Assembly: GCA_944326125.1 (NCBI GenBank)
Contig: CALVCR010000051.1
Coordinates: forward strand, 1-36,820
Origin: Candidatus Gastranaerophilales bacterium
GTDB taxonomy: Bacteria > Cyanobacteriota > Vampirovibrionia > Gastranaerophilales > Gastranaerophilaceae
Direction: 5' to 3'
DNA length: 36,820 nt
The notes beneath the pieces were generated by a model. That model was not told the origin of the DNA. It made no database searches and was given only the letters and a program-made list of their open reading frames with translations. Shown here piece after piece: positions 28,845 through 36,618 of this stretch (position 1 is the stretch's first letter; each line of letters starts with the position of its first letter). Made by a program: the position numbers and the translations under genes.

Positions 28845-30167
28845 ATGGAAAGTACTCTTAATAGGGAAATTGGAATATCAACTCATTATTACAACACGGA
28901 CTTCTCCAGAGCGGAAGATGTTATGGCTGAAGTTATCAACTCTTTTTCTAAAAGAGCTAATCAACCGGGACAATTTTTGAACTGGGTTGGACTTCCGGAT
29001 GTACAGTTGAAGCGGGTTGATGAAATTTATGAAATGGCTGAAAATTTCAAAAATCAAACAGGTGCAAAATTTTTAAGCGTGTTTGGTATTGGCGGTTCTA
29101 AACATACTGTTGAACATATGTTAGGCATCAACGGTTTAAATATTAATAAGGATAAAATCCTCTTTTTCTCAGATGTAGATTCTGTGAGCTTGAACAGATA
29201 TCTTTTCAGACTTGACAACGATGTTACAAAATCAAATTATATGATCGCATCAAAATCGGGTTCAACCTTTGAGACAAAAGACGGATTTTTAAAGATTAAA
29301 CAATTATTGGAAAAGGCATATCAAGAGAAAGGTTTTAGCCAAACTGAAGCAGCTCAAAAAGCATCAAGACACTTTATTGCAGTTACCGATAAAAATGCTG
29401 CGGGAAGTGAATTGAGAAGAACTTCAGATTCAGAAGACTGGTTAGGAAAGTTATATATTCATGATGATGTTGGGGGCAGATTCTCTGCACTTGACGATCA
29501 CAGTTTATTTACTCTGGCTTATGCAGGTATGAGAAAAGAAGATATGATAGAGTTGTTGAATGCTGCTAAACAAGTTTCCGAAAATGCTATGATTGCTGAT
29601 ATTAAGATAAATGATTCATATGCTCAAGCTGCATTTTGGGTAACAGCAAGGCTGAACGGCATTTCAGCATCAGTACATGAATACATGGGCTCAATGTTTG
29701 AAGATACTGTTAACTGGCATTCACAAATGCAAAATGAATCTGTAAAAGATACTCTTAAACAGATTGCAAAAGTTCCTGATGCAATGCATCATAGTGCCGA
29801 AGCTCACTTTAATCCTGCAAACAAGTATGCTTTTGCACTTACAACTCCTGTTGATAATGGTATTTCTAAAGAAAATGCTAATGGATATATAGGAGCTTTG
29901 GATAAATCTTATTCTAACGCAGGACCGTTCTTTAATGAATCTGTAGCAACTGCTAAGTATGGCTTGACACCTGCTGCGGCAGGCGCAATGACTCAATCAA
30001 GAGCGTTTTCTACCGTTTATCAGGAAATGATCGAAAAAGCTATTAATAAAGAACCTCTTCCGGAAGTTCTTGCCAGTGTTTTGCAGCCTCATGTTGAAGT
30101 TTATAAGAAAAACTTGAAACCTCAGCCGGGAGAACCTGATGTTGTGGTAGCAGGCAGATTTTCATAA
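28845..30167 (+). CDS. pgi: Glucose-6-phosphate isomerase
   Basis: A 440-residue sugar isomerase with two SIS-type subdomains. FLSVFGIGGSKHTVEHML (near residue 75) and YMIASKSGSTFETKDGFLKIKQL (near 132) are phosphate-binding loops. IHDDVGGRFSALDDHSL holds the G-G-R-(F/Y)-S signature, and HEYMGSMFEDTVNWHSQM plus the C-terminal EVYKKNLKP region supply catalytic residues. The size matches compact bacterial Pgi enzymes rather than the 550-residue enterobacterial type. It interconverts glucose-6-phosphate and fructose-6-phosphate, the latter also the source of the amino sugar for the glycan locus. It is a single-gene unit between two terminators. Confidence 0.9.
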   Translation: MESTLNREIGISTHYYNTDFSRAEDVMAEVINSFSKRANQPGQFLNWVGLPDVQLKRVDEIYEMAENFKNQTGAKFLSVFGIGGSKHTVEHMLGINGLNINKDKILFFSDVDSVSLNRYLFRLDNDVTKSNYMIASKSGSTFETKDGFLKIKQLLEKAYQEKGFSQTEAAQKASRHFIAVTDKNAAGSELRRTSDSEDWLGKLYIHDDVGGRFSALDDHSLFTLAYAGMRKEDMIELLNAAKQVSENAMIADIKINDSYAQAAFWVTARLNGISASVHEYMGSMFEDTVNWHSQMQNESVKDTLKQIAKVPDAMHHSAEAHFNPANKYAFALTTPVDNGISKENANGYIGALDKSYSNAGPFFNESVATAKYGLTPAAAGAMTQSRAFSTVYQEMIEKAINKEPLPEVLASVLQPHVEVYKKNLKPQPGEPDVVVAGRFS

Positions 30168-30178
30168 TTAACTTTTAT

Positions 30179-30218
30179 AGAGGAGGAATAAGATTTATCT
30201 TATTCCTCCTCTTCTTTA
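30179..30218 (+). terminator. Intrinsic terminator of pgi
   Basis: A 14-bp perfect stem AGAGGAGGAATAAG/CTTATTCCTCCTCT with a 6-base loop, followed by TCTTTAT, 12 bases after the stop. Confidence 0.9.
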
Positions 30219-30229
30219 TATCTCAAAAT

Positions 30230-30265
30230 AAAAGGATGTGATTTATTATTTATCACATCCTTTTT
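30230..30265. terminator. Bidirectional hairpin terminator between pgi and tRNA-Met
   Basis: A 13-bp perfect stem AAAAGGATGTGAT/ATCACATCCTTTT with a 9-base loop and T tracts on both strands. It ends the minus-strand tRNA-Met transcript and backs up the pgi terminator. Confidence 0.87.
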
Positions 30266-30268
30266 AAA

Positions 30269-30345
<77 letters not shown>

Positions 30346-30396
30346 ATATTTTGTTTTGGGATTCTGACAACTACCGTTATCATTTACCCCCACCCC

Positions 30397-30425
30397 ATTA
30401 TTAAACGCTAAAAAACAAAAATCAA
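30397..30425 (-). promoter_or_regulatory. Promoter of the initiator tRNA
   Basis: TTGATT, 17 bases and AATAAT on the minus strand, about 50 bases before the tRNA. A C-rich leader lies between. Confidence 0.55.
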
Positions 30426-30467
30426 GTTTTGCTGGCTGATATTATATGATTATTAAGTTTTGTAACA

Positions 30468-30517
30468 ATATATATAAAGTATTGCAATTTTATTTCCGAT
30501 AAATACTTTATATATAT
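30468..30517. repeat. 16-bp perfect inverted repeat in the tRNA-Met/priA gap
   Basis: ATATATATAAAGTATT (30468-30483) and AATACTTTATATATAT (30502-30517) are exact inverted copies with an 18-base loop. It may be an RNA hairpin or a protein-binding site. It stands immediately before the CA-rich tract. Confidence 0.85.
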
Positions 30518-30632
30518 GTAAATACGAAATACACACACAACCTTTCATACAACCTACACACTAACCTTCTACACACATGAGGAATTATTAAAAAAGATTC
30601 CGAACCTTTCTTTCTGAGAAAGGTTTTTTCTT
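30518..30632 (+). ncRNA. Candidate small RNA: CA-rich with four AACCT motifs and terminator
   Basis: This stretch lacks a convincing reading frame. Downstream of the inverted repeat is a single-stranded-looking A/C-rich tract containing AACCTTTC, AACCTACA and AACCTTCT, spaced exactly 12 bases apart (30539, 30551, 30563). A fourth AACCT (30603) lies in the stem of a good plus-strand terminator. A possible promoter is TTGCAA (30482-30487), 16 bases, TACTTT. CCU-rich unpaired loops are typical of small RNAs that pair with Shine-Dalgarno regions. No family is recognised; transcription is unproven. Confidence 0.4.
30603..30629 (+). terminator. Intrinsic terminator on the plus strand
   Basis: A 9-bp perfect stem AACCTTTCT/AGAAAGGTT with a 5-base loop and TTTT tail. 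There is no plus-strand protein gene upstream closer than pgi, which has its own terminators. Read on the minus strand after priA it lacks a T tail. Confidence 0.75.
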
Positions 30633-30640
30633 ATGTGGAT

Positions 30641-32845
30641 TTATAAAATATCCAGCGGATCTACGTCTATTGCAAGTTTAATGTCTTTAGGAAGTGTAAT
30701 TTTGTCTAAGAATCTTGAAACAAAATCGTGTCCCTTTTGTGAAAGTTTGTTTTTAATAAGTATTTGGAACCTGTAGTATCCGTTAATTTTTGCTATGATA
30801 CAAGGTGTCGGACCGAGAGTTTCCAAATATTCAGTGAACCCGAATTTTTCAGTCATTGTATTTAGTCTTAAAGCTATTTCCATTGCCGATTTTTCAGCCC
30901 TGTAATTATTCAGCGAGGATAAAATTAGTCTGATAATCTGGCTGAATGGCGGATAGTCAAATTCTTGCCGGGCTTTAATTTCTGTTTCAAAGAATTTTTC
31001 ATAATTCTGTGATTTAGCGGTCTGGAAGGCGTAATAATCCGGATTATATGTCTGGAATAAAACCTTACCTTTATATTCACCTCTGCCCGCTCTTCCCGCA
31101 ACTTGGGTTAACAGCTGGAATCCTCTTTCAGATGCACGGAAATCAGGAACCGAAAATCCTGTATCAGCACTTATTACCCCGACCAGAGTTACGTTAGGAT
31201 TGTCTAACCCTTTAGCTATCATCTGGGTTCCGACAAGCACATCGATTTCGCCCTTTTGGAACTTGTTTAAAAGTTCAATATGAGCGTTTTTCTTAGTTAA
31301 AATATCACTGTCAATTCTTTCTACCCTATAATCAGGGAAAAGTTCTTTTACAAGCACCTCAATTTTCTGGGTGCCGCTTCCTGAATTTGAAAGGGCATCG
31401 CTTCCGCAAACAGGGCAGTAGTCAGGAAAACTCATTTCTTTGCTGCAATAGTGGCATTTAAGTTTTTTTATTGAAGAGTGCCATACCATAGGGATAGAAC
31501 AATCAGGACATTCAATTACCGTACCGCAGGATTTACACTGTGTATATGTTGAATAGCCGCGCCGGTTCATTAGCAGGATAGCCTGTTTACCGTTTTCAAC
31601 GGCATCTTTAATCTCTGTTTGCAGAGGTTTAGAGATAATCCCTCTGTAAGCCGCTTTTCCGTATTCCTGCATATTAATGACTTCAGGTTTTGCAAGCGGT
31701 GCGTTATTATACCGTTTCAACATCTGGAATAAGTTATTATTGTTCAGTGCGTAATAATAGGTTGAAACATCCGGAGTAGCTGAGCCCAGCAGAAGCGGAG
31801 CTTGGTGGAATTGGGCAAGGCGCCGCGCTATGACGCGCGCGTCATAGCGCGGCGCAGGGTTTGTCTGCTTATAGGCTCCTTCGTGCTCTTCGTCTATTAT
31901 GATTAAACCTATATTCTGCAGCGGTGCAAAAACGGCTGAACGTGCGCCTGCAAGGATTTTAATTTCGTTATTATACAACCTTTGCCATACATCGTATTTT
32001 TCGCCGTCTGAAATACTGCTGTGCCAGATTGCAACATCTTTTATCCCGAACTTTCGCGCAAGGCGTTTTGTCAGCTGGGATGCAAGCGCAATTTCCGGCG
32101 CAAGAAACAGGACATTTTTACCGGAATCTATTACATCTTTGATTAGTTTGAAATAAACTTCGGTTTTTCCGGAGGCGGTTACACCGTGAAGCAAAATCGG
32201 GTTCTGGGAGCGCATTTTTGACTTAATGCCTTCATAGACTTCCTGTTGTACCGGTGAAAGTTCATATAGCGGCTCAATTTCTACATCTTTAAATATAGTA
32301 AGCGGATTTCTGTAAATATATTCAAGTTCAAATTTTACATAGCCGAGATCTGCGAGCTTTTTCATTGTGGCTCGTGTTGTTTTAGCTTTTTCTTCAAAGT
32401 ATGTAAGAGAAATTTTACCTTCTGTTTTCAGGAGTTCAAGAATTTCTTTTTGTCTTTTGGTTAAACCTGTAAAGTCGTCTTTAATAAGAGTTACTGACTG
32501 TTCTGTTTTTGAATTCTTTTCAATGAGTTTCATCGGGATTGCCGCATTGAGTACGGTAACAAAATCTGTGCAGTAATAATTTGCAACCCATTCGAGAAGT
32601 TTCAGGTATTTTATTGAAAATAAAGGAGTCGGATCAAGAATTCTATTAATTCTTTTTGCTTTGATACCTTCCGGAAGATAGTCTGAAAAACCGACCACAA
32701 AAGCATTAATAAGTCCCTGCCGTCCGAACGGTACAAGAACGGCCTGCCCGATTTGGATGGTTTCGGACATTTCATCCGGTATCAGGTAGCTGAATGTTTT
32801 TACTCCAAGCCCTTTGATATTTACTAAAACTAATGCGTATTTCAT
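30641..32845 (-). CDS. priA: Primosomal protein N' (replication restart helicase PriA)
   Basis: A 734-residue SF2 helicase that reloads the replisome at stalled forks. The N-terminal DNA-binding part begins YALVLVNIKGLGVKTFSYLIP. Motif I is LLHGVTASGKTEVYFKLI near residue 222. Motif II is IIIDEEHEGAYKQ, followed by PAPRYDARVIARR (the PRYxAR block), then LLGSATPD. Eight Cys residues from CKSCGTVIECPDC to YCPVCGSD form the two zinc sites. VLVGTQMIAKGLDNPNVTLVGV and QVAGRAGRGEYKGKVLFQT are motifs V and VI. It is 24 bases downstream of a helicase-nuclease gene in the same direction. A 36-bp perfect palindrome lies within the PRYxAR coding region. Confidence 0.96.
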   Translation of the reverse strand: MKYALVLVNIKGLGVKTFSYLIPDEMSETIQIGQAVLVPFGRQGLINAFVVGFSDYLPEGIKAKRINRILDPTPLFSIKYLKLLEWVANYYCTDFVTVLNAAIPMKLIEKNSKTEQSVTLIKDDFTGLTKRQKEILELLKTEGKISLTYFEEKAKTTRATMKKLADLGYVKFELEYIYRNPLTIFKDVEIEPLYELSPVQQEVYEGIKSKMRSQNPILLHGVTASGKTEVYFKLIKDVIDSGKNVLFLAPEIALASQLTKRLARKFGIKDVAIWHSSISDGEKYDVWQRLYNNEIKILAGARSAVFAPLQNIGLIIIDEEHEGAYKQTNPAPRYDARVIARRLAQFHQAPLLLGSATPDVSTYYYALNNNNLFQMLKRYNNAPLAKPEVINMQEYGKAAYRGIISKPLQTEIKDAVENGKQAILLMNRRGYSTYTQCKSCGTVIECPDCSIPMVWHSSIKKLKCHYCSKEMSFPDYCPVCGSDALSNSGSGTQKIEVLVKELFPDYRVERIDSDILTKKNAHIELLNKFQKGEIDVLVGTQMIAKGLDNPNVTLVGVISADTGFSVPDFRASERGFQLLTQVAGRAGRGEYKGKVLFQTYNPDYYAFQTAKSQNYEKFFETEIKARQEFDYPPFSQIIRLILSSLNNYRAEKSAMEIALRLNTMTEKFGFTEYLETLGPTPCIIAKINGYYRFQILIKNKLSQKGHDFVSRFLDKITLPKDIKLAIDVDPLDIL
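31820..31855. repeat. 36-bp perfect GC-rich palindrome inside priA
   Basis: Two 18-base arms meet at 31837/31838 with no loop; the left arm begins GCGCCGCGCTATGACG. All 36 bases match the reverse complement. GC content is far above the surrounding AT-rich gene, and the Arg/Ala codons used (CGC, CGG, GCG) are unlike those of the neighbourhood. The reading frame is intact and encodes the conserved residues PRYDARVIARR. Confidence 0.95.
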
Positions 32846-32869
32846 TAGTTTCTATTATATATTAAAAAC

Positions 32870-35800
32870 TTAAAGATTGCTGTTAATAATTCTATCTATA
32901 CAAGCTTTGGGCGAGTAGCTCCATTCTCTGGCAGAGATTCTTGAAACTTTCATTCCTGTGCGCTCAAGAATTGCCTGCTTTTTCATATTTGATACGCGGG
33001 ATTGGATTTTATCTTCCACTCCGTCGCATTCTATAATGAATCTGTCATCTACAAGCAGGTCTGCGCTCAGCCCTGCAATTTCTTCTCCGCAGACTACTTT
33101 GTGGCCGATTTCTCTGAATGCTTGAGCGACTTCTTTTTCAAAAGAGTTTTTATAAATATTTTCATCAAAATCATCTGAATTAATCAAAGAATATCTGTTT
33201 TCATATTCTTCAATATAGCCAAAGTAGCTTCTTAGAAGTCCTTCCGGAAGCTCGCGCGGATTTTTGGAGATAAAGTTAATGCATTTATACCGTGCTCTTG
33301 TAATAGCAACGTTAAACAGATTCGGTTTTTGTAAAAATACAAGACTTTGCGGGAAACTGTTCGGGGCATAAGCCCAGGATATAAGCATTATGTCTCTTTC
33401 ATCACCCTGGAATGTGTGAGCGGTACCGATTTCTATCTGGTGTTTTTCCATCATGTGTTCTGAAATGACCTTTGCTACAGATATTTTAAGCTGTTCAACC
33501 TGAGCTCTGAAAGGTGAAATTATACCGATACTAACAGGATTATCAGGGTTTTTCCTTTCATCTTCTATAATTATTTCATGGAGTTTTTTTACAAGTGCTT
33601 CTATTTCCGGCAGATTTCTTGTAGCATCGACATCGATTTTGCCATCAGGAACAACAATTGCTTCAAGTACTTTTGAAGAATTATCGTTTCTTCTCATAAC
33701 TTTGATTCTTCCGCCGTAAAATTCTTTGTTAGAGAAGTTTATAACCGGAGGCAAGCTTCTAAAATGCTCATCTAAAAGCACCGGATGAGTGGAATAGTAA
33801 TTTGCAAGATCAAACATTGAATTTGTTCTGAATCTCCACATAAGCTGGTATCTGTCAGAGATTCCGTACTGGCTCATAAAGGACTGTTCTTTTGCTTTTT
33901 CCAGGAAGGAAAGGTGCGGCAGCTGTTTGTCGTCACCGACTATAACAGCTTTTTTAGCTCTGAAAAGAATTGGGAAACAGCTTGCAATATCGCATTGAGA
34001 CGCCTCATCTATAATTACTACATCAAATAATCCCGGCTTAAGCGGAAGCGAACCGGAGACCGCGTAAGTAGTTACACACCAGCAAGGAAAAGCTTCAAGA
34101 AGCGGTTTGAAATCTTCTGTTTCAAGAAGTCTGTTTTGAAGATTTTGCCTTCTTTCAACCAGAGATTTTGAGTGGACAAAAAGACGCTGCCTTTTTATTG
34201 AATCTCTGAGTAATCCTTTTAATGCCTCTCTGCGTTTGGTTTTAAGTATATCTGTTGCAAGACGCTTTTGTTTTTTTCGCATATTTCTTATCTGTTCGGA
34301 AAGAATATGAACATTTCCTATTGTTTGGATTTCTGTTTCAATCATTCTTGCTTTGCATATTAATTTAGCGAATTCCAATTCTGTCTTTAAAATCATAAGA
34401 TTTTCATTATTCACATCAAAATTAGAGACCTTTAAGATTTTCTTTAATTTACCAACAGCGGAACTGTTTTTTATTCCTGCCCAGAAGCCGGCTTTTTCAA
34501 TATTTCCTGTAAGCGTTGTTATGATTTCTTCAATTGATTTAATCTCATCAGCTTTGAGTGTTGATTTTATAAACTGATGATTTTGATGCATAGGCTCTTG
34601 GAGTTTAATTTCTTCATTTACGCTATTCCAGTCTCCTTCAAGTTTAATAATCTTTTCAGCTTTACCTTCCAGATCACTGATTGCTTTCAACAGGTTTTCC
34701 ATATCGGAAGTGTCGCAAAGAATAGAATTCTCCACTCCTTCATCAAGATCCGCTTTACCTGCGAGAAGATCCTGCAGCTGCATTGAAAGTTCTCTTTGGT
34801 AGTTAAGTCTGCCGGCTCTCAGTGCAAGGAAAGGTGCGCCCAGTTCGTTAAGTCTTTCTGCCACAACATCTACTGCTTTATCCATACGGGATGCGACGAG
34901 GACTGTTTTCCCGTTTGCGATAAGATGGGCTGCAAGATTAACGATTGTTTGTGATTTACCGGTTCCAGGAGGTCCGAAAACGGAAACCAGTTTGGTATTT
35001 TCAACATTCTTTATAACATTTAATTGAGCATCCGATAGTGATAACGGGGTTACCGGAAAGAAATCCGCAAGAGTCTTTTGCTGTGTATCTACAGGTTTTG
35101 ACTGGGTGTATTCTTCATTTATTATGTTTAAAACGGTTTCTCTGTAAACACCGCTCGGTTTTTCCGCAATCTGGGTGAGTTCGTGCAAAACACCTGCCGT
35201 TACTGACGGACGTTTGGTTAATATTATTGCACACTGATTGGTAAGATGAATTTTTTCATAAGAGGCGGATGCTTTTTTAGATGATTCTTCCTCTTCTTCA
35301 ATAATTTCATCAATATTATCCGCGGTTATTTTTTCATTATAAAAATCTTTTGTTACATTATCTTCTTTAACATCCATTTCGTGATTGAGTGAAATATCAA
35401 TATCAGGAATGATTGATTTTAAGGTTGTCAAAAAGATATCCATTTTTTCCTGTGTAATAGGAACAGACGGAACTACATCCAGTAACCCCTCAAGAAGCTG
35501 TTCTGTTTCATCTTCATCATCGCTTTTTTTCATCAAAGCAGTAAGAGCTCCGGTATTAAGTGAGATAAATTCATCCGTCAGCATGCAATTTATATTTACT
35601 CCGTTGCGCTCTAACCGGCATGGAGAGTACAAAAGCGGAGTTAAAAACTCGTTTTTTCTTCCGGATTTTGTTTTTCCGACCAAAAATAAATATCCGTAGA
35701 TAAGGTATTTGTCTTTTTGGCTTGTTTCTGACTGAATCATTAATTCAGTGAGTTTAGGGTCTGAGCCTTCAAGTCTTAAGTATTCAAGTCCCTGAGTGAA

Positions 35801-35974
35801 GAGAGTGTCTTCCTCATTGAGAAAAATCCACTTGTTATCTCGATCTGCTTTTAGGTTTCTAAATGTTGAGCTTTTTACTTCTTCCCTTACGCAATCGTGT
35901 AGATATTGGCTCAATTTCTTTATAAAACTGTTATTAAATGCAGAATTAATCGCTCTTGTAGCTTCCTGAAGCAT
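32870..35974 (-). CDS. Superfamily 1 helicase fused to a C-terminal restriction-endonuclease-like domain
   Basis: A 1,034-residue protein. After a charged N-terminal region with acidic segments (EEEEESSKKA near 230), helicase motif I is VFGPPGTGKSQTIVNLAAHL near residue 335. Motif II is VIIDEASQCDIASC, then VGDDKQLPHLSF (III), LDEHFRSLPP (IV), IGIISPFRAQVEQ (V) and GTAHTFQGDERDIML...NVAITRARY (VI). This is a Upf1/Dna2-like AAA_11/AAA_12 helicase. A coiled-coil insertion fills about 430-590. The last 100 residues (SFEKEVAQAFREIGHKVV, SADLLVDDRFIIECDG, ILERTGMKVSRISAREW) look like the PD-(D/E)xK MTES_1575/DUF559 nuclease. Such fusions occur in DNA repair and in phage or plasmid defence. It lies directly upstream of priA. 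Confidence 0.88.
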   Translation of the reverse strand: MLQEATRAINSAFNNSFIKKLSQYLHDCVREEVKSSTFRNLKADRDNKWIFLNEEDTLFTQGLEYLRLEGSDPKLTELMIQSETSQKDKYLIYGYLFLVGKTKSGRKNEFLTPLLYSPCRLERNGVNINCMLTDEFISLNTGALTALMKKSDDEDETEQLLEGLLDVVPSVPITQEKMDIFLTTLKSIIPDIDISLNHEMDVKEDNVTKDFYNEKITADNIDEIIEEEEESSKKASASYEKIHLTNQCAIILTKRPSVTAGVLHELTQIAEKPSGVYRETVLNIINEEYTQSKPVDTQQKTLADFFPVTPLSLSDAQLNVIKNVENTKLVSVFGPPGTGKSQTIVNLAAHLIANGKTVLVASRMDKAVDVVAERLNELGAPFLALRAGRLNYQRELSMQLQDLLAGKADLDEGVENSILCDTSDMENLLKAISDLEGKAEKIIKLEGDWNSVNEEIKLQEPMHQNHQFIKSTLKADEIKSIEEIITTLTGNIEKAGFWAGIKNSSAVGKLKKILKVSNFDVNNENLMILKTELEFAKLICKARMIETEIQTIGNVHILSEQIRNMRKKQKRLATDILKTKRREALKGLLRDSIKRQRLFVHSKSLVERRQNLQNRLLETEDFKPLLEAFPCWCVTTYAVSGSLPLKPGLFDVVIIDEASQCDIASCFPILFRAKKAVIVGDDKQLPHLSFLEKAKEQSFMSQYGISDRYQLMWRFRTNSMFDLANYYSTHPVLLDEHFRSLPPVINFSNKEFYGGRIKVMRRNDNSSKVLEAIVVPDGKIDVDATRNLPEIEALVKKLHEIIIEDERKNPDNPVSIGIISPFRAQVEQLKISVAKVISEHMMEKHQIEIGTAHTFQGDERDIMLISWAYAPNSFPQSLVFLQKPNLFNVAITRARYKCINFISKNPRELPEGLLRSYFGYIEEYENRYSLINSDDFDENIYKNSFEKEVAQAFREIGHKVVCGEEIAGLSADLLVDDRFIIECDGVEDKIQSRVSNMKKQAILERTGMKVSRISAREWSYSPKACIDRIINSNL

Positions 35975-36006
35975 ACTCTCTCCTCATATGTACTTATATC
36001 GACTTA

Positions 36007-36015
36007 ATTGTACCA
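36007..36015 (-). promoter_or_regulatory. Extended -10 promoter of the helicase-priA unit
   Basis: TGG-TACAAT (an extended TGN -10) lies on the minus strand, 32 bases before the helicase ATG, which has a GAGGAG site. No clear -35 is seen, as expected for the extended class. Confidence 0.45.
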
Positions 36016-36027
36016 TAGTTTAAAGAG

Positions 36028-36060
36028 AAAAAAAAGCGGAAATTCTATGTTCCGCTTTTT
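36028..36060 (-). terminator. Terminator of the glycine-zipper unit
   Basis: An 11-bp perfect stem AAAAAGCGGAA/TTCCGCTTTTT (36031-36041 and 36050-36060) with an 8-base loop and a T run on the minus strand. It is also T-rich on the plus strand. Confidence 0.85.
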
Positions 36061-36065
36061 ATATA

Positions 36066-36245
36066 TTATTCTGACAGTTTGTCTCCAATCTTGTCTCCGA
36101 TAGCTCCGCCAACGGCACCTCCTCCTACCATTAAAGCTGTTGCAGCTAAAACGGGAAGCGAAAACCCGGCCGTAACTAAAGAAATTCCCAGAGCAAGAAA
36201 AGTCCCGAAAAATCCTGCTCCAGCTCCAATGACAGTACCTTTACC
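36066..36245 (-). pseudogene. Startless second glycine-zipper gene copy
   Basis: An open frame of 59 codons plus stop encodes GKGTVIGAGAGFFGTFLAL, then VTAGFSLPVLAATALMVGGGAVGGAIGDKIGDKLSE. This parallels GKGAFLGASTGILATFF...GSFLGAAAGDAMEDK of the preceding gene. An in-frame TGA lies directly before the first codon and no ATG, GTG or TTG opens the frame until deep inside. It follows the stop of the upstream gene after 4 bases. It looks like a tandem duplicate that lost its N-terminal leader. Recoding or an ATT start after the GAGG at the junction cannot be excluded. Confidence 0.55.
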
Positions 36246-36249
36246 TCAA

Positions 36250-36528
36250 TTACTTATTTTTATTTGAATTATTCATTTTGTCTTCCATTGCATCGCCGGC
36301 GGCAGCTCCTAAGAAACTTCCCAGAAAAAGGAGCATTCCGGTTACAGATAAAGGACATTGAAAAAGATCAGTTAGTAATCCTGTAAAAAAGGTTGCCAGG
36401 ATTCCTGTGCTTGCGCCGAGAAAGGCTCCTTTTCCGGTTCCTTGAAAAGCAGGAGAAGTATTCTGTGTGCTATTTCGTGTCCTTGCATAAGAACTTTGTA
36501 TTCTAGGTGTGACAGCAGAAATTCTCAT
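36250..36528 (-). CDS. Small glycine-zipper membrane protein with SPAFQG leader
   Basis: A 92-residue protein. The start at 36528 was chosen because TAGGGA lies 8 bases before this ATG; the longer frame to 36552 would need a TTG start and overlaps that site. Residues 1-35 are a polar, Arg- and Ser-rich leader (MRISAVTPRIQSSYARTRN...) ending in TSPAFQGTGKGAF. Residues about 35-80 hold two hydrophobic Gly-rich segments (GAFLGASTGILATFFTGLL and GMLLFLGSFLGAAAGDAM), as in glycine-zipper membrane proteins. The end is polar (NNSNKNK). The S-P-x-F-Q-(G/A) leader recurs in the unrelated protein at 21514-22182. The function is unknown. Confidence 0.68.
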   Translation of the reverse strand: MRISAVTPRIQSSYARTRNSTQNTSPAFQGTGKGAFLGASTGILATFFTGLLTDLFQCPLSVTGMLLFLGSFLGAAAGDAMEDKMNNSNKNK

Positions 36529-36618
36529 TTTTATATCCCTAAAATTTTTCAAAATTGTACCATAATTTTATCTTTATTACAACTTTTTTTATCTTAAAAA
36601 TTGTGCTAGTATAGAGCT

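Noticed and set aside
32870-35974. Complete restriction-modification system around the helicase-nuclease
   Set aside because: No methyltransferase or specificity subunit is adjacent; the neighbours are priA and small membrane proteins.
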